DNA of 64,000 nucleotides from Papaver somniferum (lineage: Eukaryota > Streptophyta > Magnoliopsida > Ranunculales > Papaveraceae), in NCBI RefSeq assembly GCF_003573695.1, contig NC_039366.1, forward strand, positions 159,592,770 through 159,656,769, written 5' to 3'. Made by a program: the position numbers and the translations under genes. The notes beneath the pieces are model-generated. The model ran no database searches. It worked only from the letters and a program-made list of their open reading frames with translations, and was not told where the DNA came from. Shown one piece after another: positions 22,338-33,108 of this stretch (its first letter is position 1; each line of letters begins with the position of its first letter).

Positions 22338-22654
22338 AAGCCCTACTCACATCCCAGGTGAACAAAGAAAAGGCAATGTCATGAGCTCATGAAATTCTAA
22401 CTTCAGATAACAAAAACTTAAAGGCTTTTAAATTGCTCAACTGGGAAAGGCGATGGCGATGGCAATGGCATGAGCCACTGACCAATTAGCTTGGTTCTAA
22501 AGAAGGAGACGCACATATCTTGCACGATTAGGATGATTTATCAGATTCTTGTCAGGATTTTTCTAACAATCAAACTATAAACCAAATTTACCCTATCTTA
22601 CATGAAATAGTCTACGCGAAAATTTGGGTACAAATAAATGGAGGCACAAAGATG

Positions 22655-25600
22655 TTACGTACCAGGACAATTTATTGGGAAATGAAGGGATAATACGCTG
22701 TTCAGATCAATTTGAGCTTGTTTCTGTAGTGGATCATGGTTGCGTGATAGTTGCTCTGAGTAGCTGTTGCTTTTATTGCCTGTAGAAGCTTGGGGATTTG
22801 ATAAGAGACGAGATAAAGAATCAAAAGGTGACAGTTTCGCAGATCTCCTTCGAAATCGTTGCTGGACATGGCTCTGTGACTTTAAGCTGGCATGATACAT
22901 GCTTGCGAGAGGAAAACCAACCGAACACAAAGTTTCCTCAGGGACTTTATAGTTCTCAGGACGTGACTGAGGAGGGTAAAGGGGCTTAGCTATTGGGAGT
23001 TTTCCACCATTTCTCCATGATACAAATGCCTTTTGAAGCTTACAGGGAACCTGCAAAAACATCATGAACATGAATATAGAAACATATAATGAAGTTAAAC
23101 ACTTTTCCTACTTGGCAAAATAATATGAATCCTCAATAAAAAGATTTTTCAGTTTTACTATACCCATCAGTCAGGGATTAACTCACTTTACCAGAATATC
23201 ATAAGGCCTCCCATTTATAAACATAAAGTCTAAAAAGGAAACTCGTTCAACTAGTTACCAGACTTCCCTTTTTTGAAAAATTTCAAGGCTTCGCATAGTC
23301 TGACTCGGGTTTTTCATTTCAGTTATTTTTTCTAGTATTAAGATTTTGCTAGCCTGAAAAGCGTAAAACAACATGCTCTTTCTTGATTACATAACAGAGG
23401 GAAACGAAAAAGTATACGGAGAAGCTCACCGTTGAAACCAAGCTGCTTGAAGCAAATGACAGTGACAATGTAGAAAAAGGAGATTTCCCGCGTTTATTTC
23501 CATCATCAGCTGCAACAGATCCAAAACTTGTTGGTGCATCATCATCATCACCTTCTTCATCCTCGTCCTCCGCTGCAGAATCTAACCCATCTTGTTCATT
23601 AGGGGTAGAAATATCTTCTACTTCCTGCTTATCAACTTTCTTCTCCTCCTCTTCTTGTTTCCTCTTCAACTCATTTTCCATATCTTCGATTGTCTCTTCA
23701 AGACATAATTCGGCCTCGATGAACTCAAGCTCTTGTTCTATCAGCTTGAGCTTCAGTTCACTGTTTTTCTTTATCTCTTCACTCAGCTTCTCAAGTTTAT
23801 CATTTATTGGCTTCCATACATTCCCCACAGTTGTCATTAGGCGCTCCACCAGGCCTGCCTTCTTTTCAATGCTAGTTCTTCCAAAGAACTCGTCAAAGCC
23901 AAGCGGAAGGTACTCCACTTTATTCAGGTCCACTTGCTCCCTTTCTTTAAGAGAAGGCTGCCAATATAAGCGAACCCCATGTTCCTCATCTTCGACAATA
24001 TTGATCAGTCGTCCAGTTGGAGTGTGAAGAATGACTGGATCTTCTGCTTCTGCAACCTCTGACGCGTCTTCTGGGTCACCTTCTGGTTCGTTTTTAACAA
24101 CAACAAACTCTGGAGTCTCGTCTGAAACAAACAAGTTTTCCTCGTATCAAATAAGCAACACCAAATCGGTTTACTACAATTTCGTCATAAACTTTTTTGA
24201 GAGAACAAAAGAAGAGGTTACTTATTAGTTAATACCTTTTGACCACCAGTATTCCAGCTCAGCAGGCATAGGTATTCTTAATGGTGCTTTGTAGAAAGAA
24301 TTCAACCACATCTCCCTTTCTTCATCCACGTCATGAACATATTTCTTCCAATAATCAGGTACCTGCAACGAACACATTTTCACCTTTTAGGTTGACATCC
24401 TGATATATTTCCATTTCTTCAACAAAAAGAATCCTTGCTTACTTCATAAAACTGATTAATGAACCCAGGTGCCATCCACACATCTTCTCCCTCATACAAG
24501 TACGGATGCTGGGGATCACTGTAAGGCCCTCTCTGTTCCCTTACCACTGCATAAGCAAAGTAATGGCATTCAAACAGAAAAATCTAGAACGAAGTGTTTG
24601 CATTCACGAAATGGGGATAAAGTACCACAAATGAAGCGGTTATATGTCCTTTAACCAATTAATCCCAGGATTCTCTAAATTAGACCATGATGTATGAACT
24701 ACTTTAACCCGGTACACAGAGATTGTTCTATGAAGCGCTTCTACGCTTGCCAGATTCTTTAGCATATAATACTTGACGACCACATCTATCAGTTATAAAA
24801 GGTCGAAGTGTCTAGAAATCCATTTGTTTTAATAAAGTCACAAAACACAAGTTTTTGAGACAAATTGACTGCATAGGAACAACATACTCCCATCGGGTTT
24901 GTTAACAAACATCCGCGCCTTTGCAGCAGCAACTTCCGCTATACCAGCGTGCAGCTGAAATTCCATAATACAATCAGGAAAAATTCTTGTCACTACCAAT
25001 TTTATAATGAGAAAGAATGTCTTAGAACCTATCAATAAAGATAAATCTTATAATACCGCAGAAGTATCTTCATCACAGCCAGTAGAATCCTCCAATAGCT
25101 CTCCGAAGTAGAATCTTCCCTGGAAACAAAGTTTCAAGACTTTAGACATACAATGCCATGCCATGTGGGATTAGAACTCATGTGAATGTAACATCTCAAG
25201 ACACTTACATATATGGGACGCTCATTGACTTCGTAAACACCACAACCATGCATCCTGCTGTGCTTCCATTGTCCAGCATATCGATATCGACCTCTTTCCC
25301 TGGAAAACAAACCCCTTCAGTAAGAATGCACCTACAGGAATCTCTTAATCTTAGATATATGATGTAAAGAAGGCTGCATACATCCAAATACATACTCGAT
25401 ATGACTAGGTGATGCCTCGATGGTAACCCTATGATTATGATTGTGCATTGCTAAGTGTTCGATAAAAATATAAAAAGCATCAGATTACAATAGACTTGGT
25501 CTGGGGTCTAGAAACTTACGGTTTCTGTCCAAATTGCTTGATCCATTCAGGATTGTTATCAAACGGAGTCTCATAGTTTCCAGCAGCTAAACGGTAGCTA

Positions 25601-27052
25601 TCTTCAATATCCATTTCCAACCATTCTCTATCTTCTGGGTCCATAAAATCCCTGGATATTATTTTCCCTTCTGCACGCATCTTTGCTTCGAGCCTATTGA
25701 AACAAGTAGAAGCAACAACCAATTAAACTGGCTGTTTAAGACTAATATCAGGATCACATCTGAAATGGTGTAATCGACATGCTCATACTTTGAACCTGGC
25801 ACTGGTTCAATATCAGGTATATCAACCTCAACAACCCCATGGCCTTCCATATTGTTCTGCAGCCATTCACCTTCATACCTGCGATCAAAGAAGCCTAGTT
25901 AACAACATTTTTTTGGCTTGTTGGTCATTAGACTCATTGCCAATGTAAGTACATTCCATTCAACCTAATTATAAGATTATGATTTTTTTCATGCATCTGC
26001 ATTTACCAACAGTATAGGCATGAAGATATGAACACGCTAGCAGACAATCTAATATTTTTTAGATCTTTCTTTTTGTATGAGCAAGGAGGAGATACCTGAC
26101 AAGCCCCTTTTGAGCAACATACACTCCTTTTCCATTAGCTAAATCATCCCAAACTGTTCCTTCATACCTACACAACAACACATGATCAAGAACATTCATC
26201 AGTATAATAGTATAATGTGATATCCAATCTACACATGATGCAAATACATGAGACTACAGACACATGACCAGTCCGAAAACCTAACTAGACTGTCAGGTAG
26301 CCAATTACAAGAGCTTCACTTTCTCAATTTAAGCAACAAATATGTTAATAATATTAACCAGAAACATGTAACTAATTCTCAATATGAAAAACAACCAATT
26401 CCCATAGAAAGCTAAGGACACTAATTAAGTAAACTTACGAGCTTCCGTCGCGGAAAATGTAGCTAACCCATTTAAGAAACTCTTCGATACGATCAAGTTC
26501 TTCGATAACAGCTTTGGGATTGGCTATATCATGATGATTATCAGGAATAGCAGGATAATATTTCCTGTAAGGTACATAGAAAGGTGCAATTGGTGGGTTT
26601 CTGCCTTTTTTAATTTCTTTAGCAACAATATCCCATTCATTATCATCAGCCCAAACTGGATCCCAACCAGGTTTAGTAGTTTCTAATGGTGCGTCACCCC
26701 ATAATTCTTGTATATCTTCTTCTTTCCAATTCTCAGGATCTTTTGGAAAATCATATAAATCTTCATGTTGTACTAGATCTTTTTCTTCCTCATCATCTTT
26801 CTTTCTAAGTCTCTTACTATTAAATGCTCTTAAGAATTGACTTATGTTTGCTTCTTCTGTATTGTTTTCTTCAGCGTCTGAATCGTATACTGGTTCTCCT
26901 GGTCTTATATATTCTGCTGCTACTGATGAATCATCTGAATCAGCATCTGAATCATATTCTGAGTCTGAAGTTGAATAAGATGATGAGTCTTTTTCTTCTT
27001 CCTCCTCTTTGGATACATTTGATGTTTCTTTGATTGAATCTTCTTCTGCCAT
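22655..27052 (-). CDS. TIC100: TIC100, MORN-repeat subunit of the chloroplast TIC translocon, 11 exons
   Basis: Exons: 27052-26439, 26167-26096, 25878-25789, 25693-25520, 25299-25209, 25119-25057, 24954-24888, 24546-24443, 24362-24236, 24121-23430, 23050-22655. All introns are GT-AG with consistent phases. The product is 829 aa, close to the ~870 aa of Arabidopsis TIC100 (EMB1211). Order: acidic Ser/Glu N-terminus (1-60); WDPVWADDNEWD (~140); MORN repeats YEGTVWDDLANGKGVY and YEGEWLQNNMEGHGVV (205-250); a third YAGQWKHSRMHGCGVY (~323-338); AEVAAAKARMFVNKPDG (373-389); EDVWMAPGFINQFYEVPDYW (~410-430); a charged coiled coil (~574-634); a basic Ser-rich tail. TIC100 acts with TIC20, TIC56 and TIC214 in preprotein import and is essential for embryos in Arabidopsis. 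The last exon could use GTACGT at ~22660 as a donor; I end at the adjacent TAA. No disabling change seen. Confidence 0.95.
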
Positions 27053-28139
27053 TTTTGGTTTGAAATTTGGGGTTTAAGGTTTGGAGACTTGAGAGGAGAG
27101 GGAAAGAGTATGAGAAATGAAGATAAGCTGATAAGGTGCCGATATAAACGATACTCTCAGCCTGCTAGAGTGAAACTACTTGGTACGTCGTATCACAGGT
27201 TAGATTGTGGTCATTGGGGTAAGGGTTTAACTAGGCTGCTCATGGTGCGGGCAAAATCGTGAACCGTACCGGACCAGATTGATCCAACCTAACCGAATAA
27301 CCTTGAAATCAAATTGACATCATGTTGTTTTGTTTTAATCTGACTCGTCTAGATCTGACCCAAAATGTTTATTTTTTGAGTTAGATTTGACTCGACTGAC
27401 TCAAAATTATGAGTCAGCGACTTGATCCTATGAGTTAGGGGGTATTTTATTCCCTGATTCAGATGGGTCTAAGTCGCTGAATCAGATCTGACTCAAACTA
27501 AAAAACAAACGATTTGACGTCTAATTTGTACCGAGTTAGGAGCCGATCCCGATTCAGATTCTGAGTCAGCAAAAAGCATACACCTTGTAAAACCATTAAT
27601 CCAACGGTAACTAATTGTTAGAAGCTGATAGTCTCGGTTTTGTAATGGTTTATCCTTAAAACTGAAATTGAAATCGTTGGTTAAAACCGATTAATAAAGG
27701 TCATAAATTTTAAAGATTATTTGGTAAATCCTATGGTAGTAATATGCACATCAAAAACTAAAGGAGAAACTTATCATGTAACAACTTTTTAATCGATTTT
27801 CCCAACAATTTTTTCTTTTAATAAATTTTTTATTTTCTTTTATCATATTTACAGATATGCGCTCAAGGATTTTCAAGGTTTCTGATACTTATATGGTTTT
27901 TTCCAGAATGTGAAATATGTTTCTCCTTTTCGCCTTTAAATGAAAAAGTTGATGATTTTAGAGCTCTTGTTGTTATTGAAAGTAATTATTATAATCTCAA
28001 AATTTTGTTTCTTCTTTATGGTTTGTTTGTTTTGTTTTTCATTTGTATGGGAAGTTTATTGATTTGTTATAAACCCCACTATATGGATTATACACACACA
28101 AACCCCACTAAATTGGTCCTTCATCCCTAACTTCATGCT
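27053..28139. other. Upstream of TIC100 and intergenic DNA
   Basis: The TIC100 promoter and leader lie immediately right of 27052, with no clear TATA box. From ~27330 to ~27570 the words TGACTC, GAGTCAG and TGAGTTA recur in both orientations (e.g. CTGACTCAAAATTATGAGTCAG near 27398), which may be a decayed hairpin repeat. The rest is AT-rich with no coding frame. Confidence 0.45.
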
Positions 28140-28634
28140 TGATACAGGTGTATCCGTACTCCTTTAGGGAACTTAGTTAACCTCAAGTTAATTGAGGGAA
28201 GAATCCTATTCTAGGCAGGAATCCTTCTTCAGGCAGAATTTCTAGTTAGGGAAGAGTTTTGTTTTAGGCAATACTCTTAGTTTAGGAAATAGATTCTAAT
28301 AGAAGTCTTTGGTCGGCTGAGTACGATGAAGGTCATAAATAGAGGGCTTTGGCTAATAGCATAGGATATATACTAGATACAGAAAACCTAGAGAAAGCTT
28401 GGAACAATACTTGTGCAAGCTTAGCAAACAGTTTAACGTTGATCCACTGTTTAGAGAAGATTGTGAGTGTACAAAGAGAGAATTGTAATTGTTTTCTTGT
28501 TCATAATCTAGTGAAGATATTTTTCTTTGAATTACTTTCTTTTGTCTCTGTTTTTCAAGCGTTTTCGTATATTATTATTCTGAATTCCGCCTTTATAGTA
28601 ATAGCTACCAAGGTACAGAGATCAAAACGTATCA
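28140..28634 (+). repeat. 5' LTR of the gag-protease element
   Basis: 495 bp with perfect TGATAC/GTATCA ends. A short diverged form of the CCTA/TAGG repeats lies at ~28200-28310, then ATAAATAGAGGGC (~28335) as TATA box. About 240 bp shorter than the LTR of the minus-strand relative, mainly because the repeat array is shorter. Confidence 0.85.
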
Positions 28635-28674
28635 AGTTGGTACCAAGAGCAAGGTTTGTTTCTAGGGTAGATCC

Positions 28675-29838
28675 ATGTGGCTTATGGTTTTCACTAGATC
28701 TCTATACATAAAACTTGGTGAGGTACTCGATAAGCTAGAAGACGTTAGGAGAACAAGGGGATCAAGGATGACGAAGTCAGATGATGATGATCCTAAGCAA
28801 AGCGAATCACAAACTATGGAAGAAAAGGTGGCTACGCTACAAAAAGACATGAAGTCGATTCAAACCACCCTTGAAGAATTGACTGAATGTACTCGTTCTC
28901 ATACACCCAAGACGAAGATGAAAAAGAAGATTATATCATCACCTGCAGTTTCGGAAGAAGAGGACGAAGAAGACGAAGAAGAAGAATAGGAATAAGAAGA
29001 TGAGGACGAAAAGAATAAAAGTGAGATTCTTAAAAGTCCTACTTCAACTAAACTTCATGGTAAGAATATGAAAATTGATTTCTGTGTTGATATTCCACTT
29101 TATGATGGAAGTGTTGATGTAAAAAAATTGGATGATTGGATTGAACGTCTGGAGACGTATTTTTCTTTCTTTGAAAATGGTTCAAATGAAAAGATTTCTT
29201 TCGCTGCATTGAAGCTACAAAAGCATGCTCTAACCTGGTGGAAAGCTTATCAAAGACAAAACCTAGGTAAGGGAGTATTGTCGTGGAAAAGATTCAAGGA
29301 AGTTGTAAGGAAACAATTTTATCCGGTTGGCTACCTTGAGGAGATATGGTTCAAGTGGTACAACTTGAAGCAATCATACAACCAAACCTTGCAAGAATAT
29401 ATTTCGGACTTTCAGAATCAAGCTATGGTTTTGGATTTAGACTTGAAAGATCATGTTATCTATATGAAGTATATTTCCGGGTTCCATGAGTATATACAGA
29501 AGGAGTTGAAGATGTTTTCAGTTGATAATATTGTTGAAGCAAGTATAAAAGATAATGTTATTGAAGGAGGGCTGAAGAAAACTGATGTTGAGGGAAACGT
29601 CAAGGGGAAGTCTGGAAGTTTCATCGCTAAAGGAGATGAAACGAGCAAAGAAGAAGGGAAGTCAAGTGACAAGGAAGGTTTGTCTTGCACCCATTGCAAA
29701 CAAACATGGCATGTTGTTGACAAGTGTTGGATGAAGTATCTTAATCTAAAACCAAAAGGGTTGCAGAAGAAAGAAGCCATGATGGCAACACTAATCAAAA
29801 GCTCTCTCCAATGGCAGGAGGCGTGGAAGAACTTATAA
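28675..29838 (+). pseudogene. gag: gag with Retrotrans_gag-type capsid and zinc knuckle, two stops
   Basis: One frame from ATG 28675 to TAA 29836-29838, broken by TAG (28987-28989) and TAA (28993-28995) in the acidic tract; an internal ATG at 29068 restarts it. The second part contains LKLQKHALTWWKAYQ, SWKRFKEVVRKQFYPVGY and LQEYISDFQ, the standard plant Ty3-type capsid core. It ends with one knuckle CTHCKQTWHVVDKCW (C-x2-C-x4-H-x4-C, ~29686). The N-terminal part (RGSRMTKSDDDD, QTMEEKVATLQ) may be a coiled coil. The following frame overlaps its end by 28 nt in the -1 phase. Confidence 0.8.
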
Positions 29839-30644
29839 AAGACGATCATAGAGAACGACTCTTCACGGTTAAGATACAGGTTAAGACAACATTAATAGAT
29901 GTTTTTATTGACCCGGGAAGTCAGAAGAATTTACTTTCACATTTTTTGATACAGAAGTTGGGTTTGAAGACTTTCAAACATCCAAAACCCTATCCTTTAG
30001 GGTGGCTTCAAAAGGAAGGTGGTCTACAGGTTGCAGACCAGTGCAAGTTCAAATTTTCTTTTGATGAGCCATACATTGACGAGGTTACATGCGACGTGGT
30101 TCCATTAGATGTTTGTCAAGTTGTACTTGGTAGTCCTTACTTGTGGGATCGAAATGCGATTTTACATAGGAGGGAGCAGAAGTATACCTTTACCAAAGAT
30201 GGGAAAGCTTTTGTAATACGAGCTATTGACTCTCCTCTTGAGGGAGCAAGCTTGATTACAGCCACTCGGGCTAAATGGTTGGTGAATGCTAGTACAAAGT
30301 TCATTCTCCTTGTGATTCATTCTCTTGACGAGAATTCGAGTAAAGTTAGTTTGGAATACATTACCAAACAACAAGAAGAAAACCTAGGAAGGTTGAAGAT
30401 GTTTGAACCACCATTACTAGATGATGACGGCGACGACAACATGATCTTACCACGAGTAGAAGACTTATGGTTTGATAGAGAGGAACCACTCAAGGAAGAC
30501 TGCATATTGGAGCAAAAATTCACTAAAACACGACAAGGAGAGAAAGAAGATTTTCTAATTAAATGTAAAGGTCAAGTTCCTAGCAAGGCCAAGTGGTTTA
30601 ACAAGGGAAAAGGGACTCTCAAGTTCCCTAACCTTCATTTTTAA
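29811..30644 (+). CDS. Retropepsin-like (RVP_2-type) protein, active site altered
   Basis: 277 codons, ATG 29811 to TAA at 30644. FIDPGSQKNLLSHFLIQKLGL resembles the flap-preceding active-site region of plant Ty3 aspartic proteases, whose D-S/T-G-S/A triad reads D-P-G-S here; VVLGSPYLWDRN resembles the downstream ILG-x-x-WL motif. The C-terminal ~100 residues (DDDGDDNMILPRVEDLWFD onwards) are charged and unrecognised. The Ser/Thr to Pro change may abolish catalysis. It is uninterrupted although the preceding gag has stops. It overlaps gag by 28 nt in the -1 frame; no clear slippery heptamer seen. Confidence 0.65.
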   Translation: MAGGVEELIKDDHRERLFTVKIQVKTTLIDVFIDPGSQKNLLSHFLIQKLGLKTFKHPKPYPLGWLQKEGGLQVADQCKFKFSFDEPYIDEVTCDVVPLDVCQVVLGSPYLWDRNAILHRREQKYTFTKDGKAFVIRAIDSPLEGASLITATRAKWLVNASTKFILLVIHSLDENSSKVSLEYITKQQEENLGRLKMFEPPLLDDDGDDNMILPRVEDLWFDREEPLKEDCILEQKFTKTRQGEKEDFLIKCKGQVPSKAKWFNKGKGTLKFPNLHF

Positions 30645-30681
30645 CTCTCACAGGAGTTCAAGTTCTTAAAAGGGGGATCCA

Positions 30682-31173
30682 TGATACATGTGTATCCGTA
30701 CTCCTTTAGGGAACTTAGTTAACCTCAAGTTAAGTTGAGGGAAGAATCCTATTCTAGGCAGAAATCTTTGTTTAGGCAGAATTCCTAGTTAGGGAAGAGT
30801 TTTTTTTTAGGCAATACTCTTAGTTTAGGAAATAGATTCCTAATAGAAGTCCTTGGTCGGCTGAGTACGATGAAGGCTATAAATAGAGGGCTTTGGCTAA
30901 TAGCTAAGGATATATACTAGATACAGAAAACCTAGAGAAAGCTTGGAACAATACTTGTCCAAGCTTAGCAAACAGTTTAAGGTTGATCCACTGTTTAGAG
31001 AAGATTGTGAGCATAACAAAGAGATAATTGTAATCATTTTCTTGTTCATAATCTATAGAAGATATTTTTCTTCGAATTACTTTCTTGTGTCTCTGTTTTC
31101 TAAGTGTTTTCGTCTATTATTATTCTGAATTCCACCTTTATAGTAATAGATACCAAGGTACAGAGATCAAAAC
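30682..31173 (+). repeat. 3' LTR of the gag-protease element, cut at its right end
   Basis: Matches the 5' LTR from TGATACATG to GATCAAAAC, lacking only the terminal GTATCA. TATA box CTATAAATAGAGGGC at ~30879. The Sirevirus LTR TGTTAGAGC starts immediately after, at 31174. The 5 bp before it (AAAAC, 31169-31173) would be its TSD, but the partner copy is not seen on the right. Confidence 0.85.
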
Positions 31174-33108
31174 TGTTAGAGCACTGCTCGGTCAAACTCG
31201 CATGCGTTGCTATCTCAAGCATGTTTGTCAATGTTAGTGATCAAAACTATAAGTCTTAATTTCTAGTCTCTTATAGCTAAGTCTCGGACTAGGATAGTAA
31301 GTGCAGTTGAGCTCAAGGACTTCATGGCGATTCATCATACAAGTAGAAGATCTACTCAAGGAACCAGTGGAACTTCTCGAAAAAAAGGTATGTGGAGACT
31401 TGAACTTATCTGTCACTCAAAAGTCTGTCTATTCTATATCCTACTCTTTGAGACAAAAGTCGTATGCTATATATATAGACTAGATCATACACATTTGGTA
31501 TTTCGAGCCGAGTATACCTCGCCTATCTATATCTCGAAATATGTGTTGGTAATATTTTTGCTTCGACCAAGTTTATCTTTACCTAGTAACGAAAGTCATG
31601 AATGTTTCAATCACTTTGAAAATTGCTTTGACGAGAAATAGTGTAACAACTATATAACGTCCTCTAAGAATGTTTCAATGATTGGAATGAGAGTTTAGAT
31701 TACATAACCAATGGATTCCTTGAACCGAAGTTTTCGAACTTTGTTGATCAAGAGAACCATAAGTATGGCAAGTGCCAAGTCCGCGAACTGCCGAAGTTCT
31801 CAAACCCGAGAATTTCTGCTGGAGTTGACAAACTACTTGCGTGAGCCAAGTCCGCGAACCCAGTCCGCGAACCGGCGTAGTTCTCGAACCCGAGAATTTT
31901 TGCTGGAGTTTGTAAACTCTTATCCGGTGTCTTAAGTCCGCGAACCTAGTCTGCGAACTTGAGAAGGTTATATATCTAAAGATGATTTCTGAACTTAATC
32001 TTAAAAGACTAAGGAATGCATTTGCAAACCGTGGCTATTAAAGTTCATGAACCGATTAAAGTGAATCAAATCATCTTTGTTTCAATTGTGTCATGTGTAG
32101 TTACATAAGATTTCCTTGCAATTGAACAACTCTCTTAACTAGTTCATTTGAGTCAATTGAACTAGTTATGGTGAAGAAGAACATGGTTGTATGAAACGCC
32201 CATATGGTTAACCTCTTTGGGTGGACTATTGTTGAACCAACAATGTACATGTTTGGGTGCAGTTAACAAACCTAGAAGCGTACAGTCATTTGTGTATGAA
32301 AAGCTAAGTTTTCGATCTAACGGTTGAGAAATATTAGCTTGAATCTAAATCAGGTTTTCATCTAACGGTGAATATTGATTGCTTTGTAACTAAGGCAAAA
32401 CCCTGATTTGAAAGGCTATATAAAGGAGACATCTAGTATTGTGAAAAACTAATCCCCACACCTTACGTGTGATACTAGTTTGCGTGCTAGAGTCGTTTTC
32501 CCTTTAACCTTTGGTTTTCTTCTTCTAAAACCAGGTTAACGACTTAAAGACTTTATTGGGATTGTGAAGCCAGACCAATGCTACTTTTATTGTAGTTGTG
32601 TGATCTGATCTTGCATCTTCTACCGTACGAGTACAATCATATTGATTGGCTTGAGATCGTGAGAGTTCTCCGATAGGCAAGATATAAAAAATAAGCACAA
32701 ACACCTTCTTCTCATCGTTTGTGATTCCACGACATCTTGTTTCGCTACCATACGATTAAGATTGTTGTGAGGTGATTGATTAATCTAGGATGTTCTTCGG
32801 GAATATAAGAATGGATTATCAATTGGTTCCTATTCACATTGATTATTATCAAAAGACTGAACAAAACCTTTTAGGGCTTTTCTGTGGGAGACAAATTGAT
32901 CCTTTGATAGACTTGTCTGTGTGAGATAGATTTGTTTATTGTTAAAGCCTGCGATTTTGGGTCGTAGAAACTCTTAGTTGTGGGTGAGATCAACTAAGGA
33001 AATCAAGTGCGCGGTATCCTGCTGGGATCAGAGGTGTAGGGAGTACAACTGTACCTTGGATCAGTGGGAGACTGATTGGGGTTCAACTATAGTCCAGTCC
33101 GAAGTTAG
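31174..33108 (+). repeat. 5' LTR of Sirevirus copy 2, left part
   Basis: Starts TGTTAGAGCACTGC and follows the 2.4-kb LTR to CAGTCCGAAGTTAG, where the Athila-type element begins. Palindrome at 32137-32167; TATA-like GCTATATAAAGG near 32425. Resumes at 48216 with GTTAGCTTGG. Confidence 0.9.

Larger units (their letters stand above)
28140..31173 (+). mobile_element. LTR element encoding only gag and a protease-like protein
   Basis: LTRs 28140-28634 (495 bp) and 30682-31173 start TGATACA; the first ends CGTATCA, while the second is cut after GATCAAAAC by the Sirevirus starting at 31174. The PBS TTGGTACCAAGAGCAAGG (from 28637) is a variant tRNA-Met site; the PPT AAAAGGGGGATCCA (30668-30681) abuts the 3' LTR. 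The 2.05-kb interior carries a gag with Ty3-like capsid and a following retropepsin-like frame, and nothing else. No integrase or reverse transcriptase, so it depends on a partner. The minus-strand element at 13517-15482 belongs to the same family. Confidence 0.88.

Noticed and set aside
23719..24027. Plus-strand frame of 102 codons, Ser-rich
   Set aside because: Complement of the Glu/Lys-rich coiled-coil exon of TIC100; a typical shadow.
25659..25850. Minus frame extending TIC100 exon 3 past 25789
   Set aside because: It reads into the intron; using donor GTATGA at 25788 and acceptor at 25694 restores the family sequence GSKLEAKMRAEG.
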